A stretch of DNA of 64,000 nucleotides, taken from positions 11,462,536 through 11,526,535 of the forward strand of contig QVOM02000034.1 of assembly GCA_003586115.2 (NCBI GenBank), in the 5' to 3' direction. The stretch comes from Salvator merianae. Its lineage: Eukaryota > Chordata > Lepidosauria > Squamata > Teiidae. Of the stretch, positions 46,540-57,355 are shown piece by piece. The notes beneath the pieces are model-generated. The model made no database searches and was not told the origin of the DNA. It saw only the letters and a program-made list of their open reading frames with translations. Positions within the stretch are counted from its first letter, which is position 1. Each line of letters starts with the position of its first letter. Position numbers and translations under genes: made by a program.

Positions 46540-47320
46540 TGTGCACTTCAAGCAGAACAACTGGTACTCAGCCATCTCAGCACTGCGATACTCCTACTGC
46601 ATGTTGCATTCTTCCTCCGGGCACCTGGCAACTGCACTGTAGCTCAGTTAGTCCTGGTGGCTTAACTTGTGGTGAACATGCAGCTTCTGCAGGTCATTCC
46701 AGCTGATGTGCCACTTGAGTTCATGCAGCCCCTCTCAGAGCTCTCTTTCAACTCCCAGCATTTGATAGTGCAAGCCATGGCAATTGATGGTGGTCCCTGC
46801 ACAGCAAGCATCTGAGTCAGTTATGCCTTCTGCAGCTGCAGTTCTCTGCTGCAGTCTTCCAGAGCAGTATAAATGGCCCACAGCTGCTCCACTCCTGCTG
46901 CAGCTGTTCAGTCAGCTTGGTCTGCAAGTTGCAAGGTGGGTGCAGCACCCAGCACTGCATGTCCCAGCCCTCCCCACTTGGCAGAGCTTGACATCTGTTC
47001 AGCTGCTAGAAGCTGTAGCTTGGCCACTTCTTGTTCCCAGCTCTACAAGCCACTGAGATGCTGCCACCACTCATACAAGGTCTCCAGCTGGCTCTTCTCT
47101 TCCAAATTCCACACCCATGCGAAGCAGAGTCACAGCTGTGGGTTCAGGTCCTGCAGTTTGCTGTGCTCATCCCATTCCATGGCCATCTCTGAAAGATCAG
47201 TCTCATGTGGACGTCTGCCTCTTTTGCCGGCTGGCCCAGCCCTGGGACCATACGCTGCATCTCCACTGTGCAGTAAAGGCAACTTAATCCGGCCCTCCGG
47301 GCAGCTGGTCTCCATTGGGA
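46540..47320 (-). pseudogene. Candidate decayed retrocopy of a coiled-coil protein, minus strand
   Basis: On the minus strand, 47315-47130 is open (61 codons; HETDLSEMAMEWDEHSKLQD near its end). After a stop it continues in the same frame with WNLEEKSQLETLYEWWQHLS (about 47110-47050) and SWEQEVAKLQLLAAEQMSSS (about 47040-46985). Further down, after frame changes, come LTEQLQQEW-like, VERELREGLHELKW-like and AEMAEYQLFCLKC segments to about 46540. The W, E, L and Q content with no LINE or DNA transposon motif suggests a dead copy of a helical protein, perhaps intronless. I do not recognise the parent. Chance composition in CTG/CAG-rich DNA is the alternative. Confidence 0.4.
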
Positions 47321-48419
47321 GTAGTGGAAAATGGCCTCACTTAAGATGGCATTGCTACATAATGCATATGAGACAGTGAATACTGGAAACCTTGTCCAAA
47401 AATTTCACAAATTGCCTTCAAGGCAATGTAGATGACAGGTACAGATTCTGCAAAAATGAGCAATATTGTGCAAAATAGGCAAGTTTGAATGAGCCCCAAA
47501 TGAGCAAAACTTTTGGATTACCCACATGAAAACCTCATCAAGTTGCTAGTCTTTATCCTGTAACATCACCTTTATCAGATTGCTAGCACACACATTTTTC
47601 TAATTTACTGTAGTTTTCCCTTTACAGCGTACTATCAAAAAATCTGATCATTTTTTTTTTTTTACTTATCAACTACAATGAATGATCCATTTGTATCCAG
47701 AGGAGCCCTATGTTTCATTATATCAGAAGTCTTCTATTTTATAGACGATAGACTTCTTTTCCAAGTGCTGTATGAGTCCAAGTCCAGTGAAGGGATCTAG
47801 AAAAAACACAAAGCAGGAAGGTCTAATCAACAGCAGCTGTCTACGTTAGTTAAATTGTACCTCCTATTGGCGATATGGGCTTGCAAAAAAAGTGTTTTGG
47901 AATAAAACAAAAATTCAAAACATGTAGTTGGAATGGATGGCTGAACCTGACACAACAAAATTCCATTAGGGAATAATGGGGAAATTAAAAGCACTTCATT
48001 GTTCCTCAGTTACTCTTAGTGACAACAAAGTGGTTTGGGTAGTAAACACTTAGATGCATTTTAATCTGTTTGTTTTGGCGGGGGTAATTCTCCCTGCCAA
48101 TCAGCATGAGAAACAACTGAAAGTTTTCTTTTTTAGGGCTGTACCATTTCTAGGTCACAAATTTTAAAAGTAGATTGTTTTGCCGTAAAATGTTTTAAGC
48201 TCGAAACATTTTTGTAGTTGCTAGGCACTGAAAAGTTTGACTTCTAATAACCTTACACACAAAAGCTTGCTATCTTAGCCTGTCTATAGTAGCTCTTCTA
48301 AAAACATTCCAGCTGACTCCTATCCATCCATCCATCCATCTTATTCATTATCTTCTGCTTCTACTTCCCTCAACTTTACCCTTCATTTATATGTATATAT
48401 GTGAGTTTGTGCATGATTA
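47321..48419. other. Non-coding stretch, nothing recognised
   Basis: A tatccatccatccatcca microrepeat lies at about 48321-48340 and a T-run at about 47651-47664. No exon is recognised. Confidence 0.4.
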
Positions 48420-49283
48420 CTATTGCCTAGGGATGTGCACGAAGGCACTTTTCCCTTTTCGCTTCGCAGGAATGCGAAGCTCCTAGGCTTCGTTTTCGTG
48501 CGAAAAAATACGCATGAAAATGAAGCCCTTCGTTTTCGCGGCGAAGATTTTCGCCGCGAACGGAAGCAGAGAAAACAAGGCGAAGGGAAGAGCTTTGCCT
48601 TAATTTCTCTGCTTCGGATTGCGCTCGCCTCTCTCTCATTCCCCCCCACCCTAGTCTGTCAGTGTAATGACAGACTAGGGGGGGAATAAGAGAGAGGCGA
48701 GCGCCATCGGAAGCGGTGAAATCGAGGCAAAGCTCTTCCCTTTGCCTTGATTTCTTCGTTTCCGATGGCGCAGCGCTCTCTCTCACTCCCGCCGCAGTCT
48801 GTCAGTGCAATGACAGACTGGGGGGGGGGGAATAAGAGAGAGGCGAGCGCCATCGGAAGCAGTGAAATCAAGGCAAAGCTCTTCCCTTCGCCTTGATAGC
48901 TCCGTTTCTGATGGCTGCCGGCTGCCTCATTCACCCTAGTCTGTCAGCGCTCACGCTGACAGCCTAGGGGGGTGAGTCAGTGAGGGGAAGAGAAGGAAAA
49001 TCAACGGGAAGGGAATCCCTCCCTTCCGTTGAGTTTTCTCCACCACCACTCGCTGCTGGCTGGCTGATTCACCCTAGGCTGTCAGCGCCAGTGCTGACAG
49101 CCTAGAGAGGTGAGACATCGGCAAATTGCGAAGGTCCCGAAATGCTTCGAAAAATTGAGGGACCTTCGCAATTCGCATTCGTGATTTCTGTTGCCCTTCG
49201 CATTCGATGCGAAGGGCAGGAAATCACGAAATTCGATCGAAAATCGAATGCCACGAAGCTTCGTGCACACCCCTACTATTGCC
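48420..49283. mobile_element. hAT-type non-autonomous transposon, family D, copy 2, 848 bp, serial hairpins
   Basis: The body 48428-49275 starts TAGGGATGTGCACGAA and ends with the inverse of TAGGGGTGTGCACGAA. CTATTGCC is duplicated exactly on both sides (48420-48427 and 49276-49283). The interior is a chain of hairpins, including TTCGCGGCGAA/TTCGCCGCGAA at 48535-48560, a very long one centred near 48663 (arms about 75 bp), one centred near 48810, others centred at about 48952, 49017, 49091 and 49147, and ATGCGAAGGGC/GCCCTTCGCAT at about 49192-49217. No transposase is encoded. Confidence 0.92.
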
Positions 49284-49289
49284 TTAAGG

Positions 49290-49660
49290 GACCAGTAAGG
49301 TTTTATTTGATCCAGGACTGATCTGTCTTTTCTTTACAGTCCATGGTATTCTAAGTAACCATGCCCAGACCCATAATTCTATCTGTCTTCTTTCACTTTC
49401 TCTTAGCGTCTAACTTTCATAGCCATGCATTACAACAAGAAAGACCTTTGCTGTAATGATCCTGATCTTTGTTGTAATGGAAATGCTCTTGTCCTTCATA
49501 ATCATATCTAAGCTTCTCACTAGCTGCTTCCTAAGGATTATTCTCCTCTCTAATTCTCCAGTGTCCTGTTCATCTTTGGCTATGCAGAACACAAAACTAG
49601 CATCTCCATTTCTTCATCATCACCTGTATATTCATCAAGCCCACAAGCTGAGATGACGAC
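49290..49660 (-). mobile_element. RTE-type LINE fragment, minus strand
   Basis: The frame 49592-49410 reads ELERRIILRKQLVRSLDMIM, then KDKSISITTKIRIITAKVFL, then VVMHGYES. After a stop an EKTDQSWIK-like segment follows near 49315-49340. The order matches the Bov-B/RTE C-terminal block RLLLGRKAMTNLD...VMYGCES. It is more diverged than 12612-13085 and probably a different RTE subfamily. Confidence 0.65.
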
Positions 49661-49734
49661 TTAACAATTAGCATATTTTGCAATTTCTGTTTTCATTTTC
49701 ATAATTAGTTCTTCTAGGCATCTTAACTTTCTGC

Positions 49735-50350
49735 AATGAAATGATGGCTATGATTGCACCTGGAATAATATGTACAGTTTTGGTCACTACAACAAAGATA
49801 TAAATGGAAATCAAAAAGTTCAAAGGAGGGTGACTAAAATGGTAACGGTACTAAAAAGACTTCCCTATGGGGAAAAGTTGCAATGGTTTGAGCTTTTTCG
49901 TTTGGACAAGAGGTGAATGTGAGGTGAAATAACAGAGATGCATAAAGTTATGAATGACTTGGGCAGAGTAGATAAGGATATGTTTTTCTTCTCTTTCTGA
50001 AACACCACAGTTAGGCCTTACCCAATGAAGCTGCACCTTGGAAAACTCAGGATAGGCAAAAGGAATTTTTCTTTCACATAGTGTATAGTTAAATTTGGGG
50101 TTCTCTACCATAAAATGTGGTGTTGTTGGCCACCAGCCTGGATGATCTGAAAAGGTGTTGGATGAGTTCCTGATAGGTCTATTGATAGCTACATGGGAGG
50201 TAGAATGCCTCTGGTGTACAGCTGCTGGGACATATGAGTACAGAAAAGCGCAGACTTTTGCCTGCTTCTGACTTCCATGTGCAATTAGTTTCTACTGTGG
50301 GAACAGGTGTGCCACCACCCCAATCCAGCAGAGCATTTCCTTGTTCTTAA
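49735..50350 (+). mobile_element. CR1-clade LINE 3' end, decayed
   Basis: The plus strand gives, with many frame breaks, VQRRVTKMVTVLKRLPYGEK-like text (49820-49880), FELFRLDKR-like text, LHKVMNDLGRVDKDMFF-like text and a GVVGHQPG-DDLKRCWMSS-like region (50120-50175). The 3' end reads cagctgctgggacatatgag, then tgtgccaccaccccaatcca, then gcagagcatttccttgttct. Confidence 0.7.
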
Positions 50351-50414
50351 AATTACACCTACTGAAACTGATGGTGAAAGTGGACTGTTCTTATTCTACA
50401 TCTCTGTTCTATCT

Positions 50415-50600
50415 GAGGGAGTGGCTATAGTCCAGTGGTTCGATCCCCAGCCTCTTCCCAGAAGTAGGCAATAGTAAACCACTTCCACATCTTTGCCAAA
50501 AAAAAACCTGCATAGAGGTCCCTGATCCCCATGGGAGGTACCTATGCAGTCAACCAGAAGTCAGCCATGACTTGGTGGTACACAGCAACGACATTCTGTC
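50415..50600 (+). mobile_element. tRNA-derived SINE, truncated head
   Basis: The B box GGTTCGATCCC lies at about 50438. The body (ccagcctcttcccagaagta, ggcaatagtaaaccacttcc) and the cagtcaaccagaagtcagcc block parallel the copy at 19466-19680. Confidence 0.75.
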
Positions 50601-51480
50601 TGAATCAGAAGAGGCACTTTAGTTTCTAGACCAGTGCCTGGAGGCAGTGATGGTATGAATTGGTTGAAATTTATTCCAGACAAGATAGAGGTGTCATGTG
50701 TCACTGTTTCTTAAATCAAGGAAGTAAAAAGCTATGCCTTTAGATGGGGCTGCACTCCCCTGGATTCATTCTGGATGGTCCTGGATCCACCACTGTTGTT
50801 TGAATCCCAGGTGCAGTGCTGGTCTTAAAATGGGTGACTCAATACACAGCTTTCTTTGAAAAAAAAACCCCAAAAAACTGCTAGACCACCAAGTCACACT
50901 TTTTATTTTATTTGTTCAGTGACATTTATATCCCATTCTATACCCAAAGTCTTAGCATGAGTTAAAAAAGATAAAAGCAATGCATTCTTTAGGAAGCTAC
51001 AGCCTTCCTCAACAGAGGCCCCTTGACCATAATAATCAATGTTCTTGTAACCTCCAGGTTAGATTACTCTTATGGCAGTCTACATGAAGCTGCTATCGAA
51101 GAAGGTTCACAGGTTGGAACTAGTACAGAACATGGCAGCTAGATGCTGTCCAGAATTTCAAGCCAGGTACACAAGACCAAAGTCATTGAGGATTTCCACT
51201 GATTACTGCTTTGCTTCCCAGCCCAATGCGAGGCATTGACACTGGCATTCAAAGCCCTAAATGACTGCTTAAAATATCTGAAGGAGCATCTCCTCTCATA
51301 CAATCCTGCCTATCCATTAAGATCTTCTCGGGAAGTCCTTCTAATAGCTGCATCCATAAGAGATGTACGTAGGGCAGTAGCAAGGTGGAGGGTTATCTCT
51401 ATGGTGCCTCCAGCCTGTAGAACATCCTCCTCCTGGAAAAATATCAAGTCCCAATGAAAACATGGTTAACCCATAATTTT
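50601..51480 (+). mobile_element. L2-like LINE 3' half, decayed
   Basis: A CLEAVMVWM-like RT thumb region is visible at 50630-50690, then the LDYSYGSLHEA remnant of LDYCNALY-type text near 51060. An open stretch follows at 51236-51457 with LAFKALNDCLKYLKEHLLSY, NPAYPLRSSREVLLIAAS and PPACRTSSSWKNIKSQ. An inverted tail-type segment lies inside it at about 50905-51000. Confidence 0.75.
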
Positions 51481-51732
51481 TATTCCTTCCATTCCATTCC
51501 ATTTATTTCATCATATTTTGCTGCAGAGGCCATATCCTCTGTGAATGGTTGGTGCATGATTTGTGCTCATAGGAACTTTTAATAACGTTTTTTCTCTCTC
51601 TCTTGTGGCATTCTAGCAGCTGTTGGTGTGCTGCAGTACACAACTTCAGAATTACTGAATAAGGGGACAACAGCCAGTACATTTCTGTGCTTCTGATTGG
51701 ATGCCAAAGAGAAAATGGGGCTCAAAACCTAA

Positions 51733-53215
51733 GGGCTTTCTGCACTTTCCACCATGGAATGTTCTCAGGCAAATATTCCAGGGTGGAACAGACTTCGCAA
51801 CACAGCAGGCATTTTTACTGCGAGGGCTGGAACATCCCGACAACAGGCTACCAGCACTTGCAGTGAGAACGTTGGCAGCATGTGCCATGACAGCAGCCAG
51901 GGAAACATCCAGGCCGCGGTCGGACATCGTCAATGTAATCCGTATAGAAGAGTACACGCAGTGAATTCGTCTTCTGGTCGTTCCCACAGTTACAATTTAA
52001 CACGGAGTCAATTCGTACTTGCTCGTTCCCACACTGATATTTCCCGTGCTTGGCAGTACCCTTTCTGCCTCCACCCTTCATCAAATTCTCCTCCCTATGC
52101 AGTCAGCGATTGGCTGCAGTCCCAATGTTCAAACCTTGACATCACAGGGGCGGGAAACTCCAGCTCCGCTCTCTGTATGTCCCCCTGCTCCTTCAGAACA
52201 GGGATTCACTTGGCAGCGTTACTAGGCATTCGCCATTTGCTCCTTCTCCTGCCTGCAGCCTCTGTCTACACAAGCAGAACTTTAAAACTATGTTCACTTT
52301 AAAACTATGAACTTGAAGCTTTTTAAAGTTCTTTTGAAATGCGCATGAGAGCTTCCCTGCTGATGCACTTTAACGCAACTGCGCAATTTAAAAGTATCGG
52401 GAGAGGTCCATAACAAAGGGAAAAAGTGGGGAGGGAACGTGGGGGGCTCTACTATTTTTAACTGTGTGCTGACCACGGCAAAACTCCAAACAGGTGCAGT
52501 TTATTTTTTCCTTTAAAGAGCAGACGGAAGTGGAGAAAGCCTTTAATTTCTTCCTGGCAGGACCGCAGCTTAGCGAAGAAGGAGGACAATTTCTTTTCCC
52601 CTGGCAGCGAGGGAAGGGGGGATAATGGAGGCAGAGGAAACTAATGTGCTTCCCGCCCACCCACAAAGTCTGTCATTGGATGGCACAAAATGGGGATCCC
52701 TCTCTCTGCATGTCCCCCAAAACAGTACGGTCCCTCTCAAATAATCGCTTTCCCCGTGCCCACAGCACAAAGTAAAGCGCGCTAGCGATCTGGAACGGCT
52801 TGAGAGTTCATTAAATCCGAAGACAAGGTAATCCGGATTTCGCCAATTTAATCCATAAAAATTACGGAACGGCAAGATCATGTTGGGACAGCGGGAACTG
52901 AAGACGGCCTGTAAACTGATTAAATGCCGTGTCGGAACGCAGCCCCAGTCAGGGATGGAGATCAGGGATGCAGCGTGAATGTGCAGTCGCAGCACTCCAC
53001 ATAGCATTCGCAAACGGATGAAGGTGCGAATGCTGTGTACCGGCAGCAGTTCCAGTGGTCCCGGTACAGCTGTGGCACACGATTTTGTGCTCCACAGCAT
53101 GTAACATTTGGGAGCGACTGTAGCCCATTCCCAATCTCAAGAGCCTCTGCAAAGTGCGGACACTCTTCAGTAGTGAACATCTGCACGCTCACTAACGAAA
53201 AGTGCAAACAGGCCC
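51733..53215 (+). mobile_element. Non-autonomous DNA transposon, family A, copy 3, interrupted
   Basis: The left end gggctttctgcactttcc and the right end, inverted, gggcctgtttgcactttt frame the element. Its body is cut at 51911/52945 by family B copy 1 and continues on the far side with gatcagggatgcagcgtg and tgtgctccacag. CTAA precedes the left end and TTAC follows the right, each one base from TTAA. This is the best-preserved pair of family A ends in the window. Confidence 0.85.
51909..52947 (+). mobile_element. CpG-rich non-autonomous DNA transposon, family B, copy 1 (nested), 1033 bp
   Basis: The body is 51912-52944. The left end GGCCGCGGTCGGACATCG and the inverted right end GGCTGCGTTCCGACACGG are imperfect inverted repeats. 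CCA on both sides (51909-51911 and 52945-52947) is a possible 3-bp target duplication. The subterminal region has two similar units, aattcgtcttctggtcgttc and aattcgtacttgctcgttc, each followed by CCACA. The 176-codon minus frame at 53100-52570 spans the junction with family A, so it is not a transposase. Confidence 0.85.
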
Positions 53216-53394
53216 TTACTCTCTGCTATGCTGACTTTTAAAACATTTTCCCCCTCCCCAGCTGCCTGAATATCTTCAGCTCTCTAGATGCATTAAAAAA
53301 TATATTTTCTTGATAAATTCAAGTGGAAAGGATGTAAGTATACTGTTGATGCCTACTTGATTATTGGCTCATTTTTGTTAATTAAAACCATGTA

Positions 53395-53575
53395 GATGAG
53401 TGCCCCTGGTTCAGTAGCAGAGCAATTGCCTAGAAAGCAGAGAGTTGCCAGATGGATCTTTGGCATCCTCTTCTTAAAAGGTAATAGCACATCATTTCTC
53501 TCTCTATATCTGTGGGATCGGCAGGAATTGGCCCCAACCTGATAGTGCCAACAGCGACAACAAATATTATGTTAT
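53395..53575 (+). mobile_element. tRNA-derived SINE, decayed
   Basis: The A-box-like head tggttcagtagcagagcaat is followed by tgcctagaaagcagagagtt. The B box is degenerate. The body retains a taaaaggtaatagcacatca block and ends near tgatagtgccaacag. Confidence 0.6.
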
Positions 53576-53603
53576 TGATCTTACTGTTTTCAGAGTATGT
53601 TGT

Positions 53604-53950
53604 TTTATGGGTGCCAGCATAGTGCAGTAGCTAACATGTTGGGCTTGAACATAGGAGACCCTTGGTTCAGATGTTTACTTAGTATGCATTCACATGTAAC
53701 AAAAAAAAGCTGTTCAAAGGCCCCTGTCTCTAATCCACCTTTTCTGTTCTTGAATGTTCATGAGAGCAGAGAGGGGTAGGCTGGCATATGAATAATTCAC
53801 TCTGCCACCTATCTCTAAGCCAACTCTAAGCTGTCTCATAGATGATTATTTTTTCTGTGTGAGCACAGCTTTGGTTATGAACGTTCACTGGTTGAACGTT
53901 CAGCTACTGCCTCTGAGGCTAACCCACCTCACAGGGTTGTTGCGAGAACC
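53604..53950 (+). mobile_element. tRNA-derived SINE split by a roughly 200-bp insertion
   Basis: The left part 53604-53670 has a tRNA head (gccagcatagtgcagtagct aacatgttgggc) and a B-box-like ggttcagatg. The right part from about 53872 resumes with cgttcactggttgaac, gcctctgaggctaacccacc and tcacagggttgttgcgag. Between them (about 53672-53870) lies unrelated DNA whose left end tcacatgtaacaaaaaaaag resembles the end of the element at 45686. Confidence 0.6.
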
Positions 53951-54492
53951 TCAAGATGGTAGTTTTGGGAGACTTCAAAAATCATGCTGAGTCTGTTCTC
54001 CTGAGACCAACTTGAGGCTTCACAGTTTCCATGACAGCCATGGGATTATCTCAGTTTCTAGTCCCAACACATGGGGTAAAACACACCTTTGAATTGGTCT
54101 TTGCTTCACACTGTAAGGGAGAGTAGCCTGGTCATGGTCAAACCACTACCAGATGAAGTTTAGTATTAAAGCAGCAGCCCCTTCCTGCAAGGGTAGAGAT
54201 TACCTAGGGAAATCCTACTGTGGGTACCACCAATTAATAAATGTCATCTTTTGTGTCCTGCAGACAGGCCTTCTTTGTGGTGGCACCTCTTCTCTCCTGT
54301 TTGTTAGGCATTTCTACTGTATCTTGTAGGTGCCTACTAAACACTTTCTTCTTCATCCAATCATTCCTGGTGTGAATGTGTACCTGTCCTCTTATTCTAC
54401 CCAGACTTTAATATCATTTTTAAAAATAATTTATTATTGTTGTTTTCATGTTTTAACCTTATTTTTAAGTTTATAAATAAAATTATTATGAC
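53945..54492 (+). mobile_element. L2-like LINE with large internal deletion
   Basis: An endonuclease block is visible: MVVLGDFKNHAES from 53956, then MTAMGLSQFLVPTHGVKHTF. Near 54180-54280 it passes directly to the C-terminal region (DRPSLWWHLF, from text like ggccttctttgtggtggcac) and the 3' end cattcctggtgtgaatgtgt. The RT domain is missing. Confidence 0.75.
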
Positions 54493-55857
54493 ATTCAGAA
54501 ATGGTCATAATCAGCACCCCAGCACTGTGGATAGATAATTCTTGCTCTCAGAGCTACCTGAGTTTCAGTTGACAGCAACAACTTTGAGAATATTCCAAAA
54601 CTCCATCCAGAACAATACATCAACCTAACATTCAGATCCAGAAAATATTAATGATTTCTAGAGTCAGAATGAGTTTGTAGTAATAGTTTTCTTTTTCATT
54701 TTTAAACAATATAAAACTAAACAAAAAACAAATACATATTTGCATACAACACACAACAAACATACAAGACATCCTCCCCGACTAGCAGGTTAATAGAATT
54801 TCCTACTGTTCTGTCTCTACTTTTATTTGCCAATCCATTTCTCTTGTCTTTCAGTGTCTCTATACAAGTTCTCTTTTTCCTCACTGTTTACATCACGCTT
54901 CAAAATCCTCTTCCAATTTTTTCTGCCACTTATTTATCATTTGTCCTCATATCTTAATCTTCTTTCTATAATCAGATTGATCGCAATTGGTCTACAATAT
55001 AATAATACTATTTACATAAAGTACAATTGTCACTTTCTTTCCATCCATTTGCGAATACCACTGTGCTGCCATTAACAACTATTTTACTAAATCTCTATCC
55101 TCATCTTTTATAACCTACATTCCCCAAATTTAGTATATTAGTTTTCATACTGCCCATTTCTGCTTTCAGAGGTTGGTCCAGGACCTGAACAGACTTTCTC
55201 GATTTAGATGCAATGAAAAAAGCACAGAGCCACTCATGCCAACCCATGAGGCGGATGGCAGCCTCTGCCTCTGTGCCCGGGCACCTGCACCTATAAATGC
55301 TCTCTAGGCAGCAGCAGAGGAAACAGTCTGTTGCAAAGCCACTCCAGGAGTGGTGCAGTTGATGGTAAACACGGAAATGGGGAGTGAGAAGGAGGTTCTC
55401 AACTAGGAAGGACAATCCTCCCTATCTTGACCCTTTTTACGGCTGGAGAAGATACCAGGAAACATGCAGCTGCTAGATACCTCTAGCCAATTTTTGTTGT
55501 TGTTTCTGGATATTTTCCCTCTCCAGGTAGTAGCAGCAGTAACCGTCTACATGGCGTGAGGGACAGGCAGCACTGAAGCTCTCCGGATGCCACCACTGCC
55601 ATGCCACAATTTAGGACTGTGCTATTATTCAACACGAAATATTGACCATTTTGCAACTGGCATGCCTCTAGTGTTTGGAGGAAAGCTCATTGTTCCTGCT
55701 ATGTGCATGTTTCTCAAACATACTGGACATAAGGAAGATTTTGTTTCAGATTCATGAAGAAGCAGCTTTGTCAAATATCTTACACAGTGATAACAATGCA
55801 GGACTTATTCTGTCTCTTTCTGTTTGCATCTCGCTCTTATACACAAACATACCCCCC
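54493..55857. other. Non-coding stretch, nothing recognised
   Basis: It is AT-rich from 54640 to 55130. No exon or repeat family is supported. Confidence 0.4.
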
Positions 55858-55862
55858 TTCCT

Positions 55863-55910
<48 letters not shown>

Positions 55911-55977
55911 TCCTTCCTTCCTTCTTTCCTTCCTTCTTTCCTTCCTTCTTTCCTTCCTTTCTTCCTTCCTTCTCTCA
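55858..55977 (+). repeat. (TTTC)n/(TTCC)n microsatellite, about 120 bp
   Basis: About 55 bp of nearly perfect tttc repeats pass into a mixed ttcc/tttc tract. It explains the long serine/phenylalanine/leucine and lysine/glutamate/arginine frames on both strands. Confidence 0.95.
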
Positions 55978-57355
55978 CTTTTATGCACATCTCTTCATTA
56001 TTTTTCTTTTGTATTCTCTAATACAGCCTCCCTCTTTTTGTCTCTCCCCCTACACACACAGACACTTCTTTAAATTTTGTAACTTTCTCACATATACTGT
56101 GCTCCTTTATTTCACACGCATACCCACAGGATAGAGTGGCCCAAACAAGGCCATGGTGAGAAGTTTCAGCTGATATTGCCAAAATGGAGCCATCTGGACA
56201 CTGACCTAATTTTCAGAGATGTCAAAATTATATACTGATTAGCCCAAGAATCATAATCAGAAATACTAAAGGACTAGTGATGATGAAACCTGAAAGTTTG
56301 AAGGCTCAGAGTTAGCACTCCAAAATCTGGCTCTGCCAAAACTCCTGCGACATCATTTGTGATCAATGCCTGGGAACACACACGCTAGTGAGACAGTGCA
56401 AATCAGCAGCATACAGGCAGATCTTACACAAGGCACATGCTTCTTGCAAGGAATTACAGTGATTGTCCTTATAGACTGGAATTGTGTAACAGAGACCATT
56501 TTGAATTTTTGCAGTGATGTTATATTGTGAAAAAGCAACCAGAGGTATCATGGGTATCCAGAGGGATAATACGCAGAACTGTTCGTTTTGCCTCTGGGCA
56601 TCATAATTTCCGGCTTTCATGTAACATAGATTTGTAAAATGCAGGGAGCTCAATAAATGTAGCAAAATAAGTAGGTGATCTTCCCATAATTAATTTTCTA
56701 AGGAACACGGCTGTACCTACCTTTTTTTGTTCTCCAAAAAATTAATGAAGTAAGGACAAGAAAATAGATCCAGCCAATTACATGTGCTAGACCAAAATGC
56801 ATGATCCAACCCATGATAGGCTTGGCTGCCAGTGGCCTGCGCTGCATGTGGCCCATCCTGGATCAGCTTTGGAGGCTGGGAATGAAAGTTCCCAGCTGGA
56901 CATTTTGTCCAGGCACCCAGAAACAGTGGACTTTCAGCACCATTTTTGGGTGCCTACCAAAACGGTGCAAGGCTTCTTGGATCCAATATACTAAACCACT
57001 TGCTCATCCACAGTTGGAGTGGGCTATGATTCCATTTTTGTGCTACAGCCTGGGCCAACACCTGATTCAGGTCAGACCCAGCAATGTACCAGGAGGCACG
57101 GTCTCCTGGTAGGCTGGACCACAGGGCAGACCAGGCATTCAACAGGGTCCACTGAGTCTAACTATTGGTCCAGTGGGCACATGACCTGAATTTATTGTTA
57201 CAGTATTTGTACTGGCAGGGAGGGGACTACAGAGGGTTGGTGGTCTCTAATAAAAGGTCTCAAGGGCAGTTCACAATATTCAATAAAATATTAAAAACTA
57301 GAAAAATGTTATTAAAAATCAGTAAAATTAAACATAGGTTTCTGAGTTGATAATT
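55978..57355. other. Non-coding stretch, nothing recognised
   Basis: A short hairpin pairs aggcacccagaaa-type with tttttgggtgcct (about 56910-56955), possibly part of an old MITE at 56790-57170. No exon is supported. Confidence 0.4.

Noticed and set aside
46873..47379. 168-codon plus-strand frame, rich in S, C and A
   Set aside because: It is the antisense reading of the CTG/CAG-rich candidate retrocopy; the minus strand is the more protein-like.
48428..49275. CpG-rich block at 48.4-49.3 kb as a promoter island
   Set aside because: Exact 8-bp duplications and inverted ends show it is a transposon.
52570..53100. 176-codon minus-strand frame as a transposase
   Set aside because: It runs across the boundary between family B and family A, and the equivalent region of copy 2 is frame-shifted, so it is not a conserved coding sequence.
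55675..56134. Open frames of 126-132 codons on the plus strand and 61-78 on the minus strand
   Set aside because: They translate the TTTC/TTCC microsatellite and its flanks; the low-complexity F/L/S and K/E/R strings are compositional.
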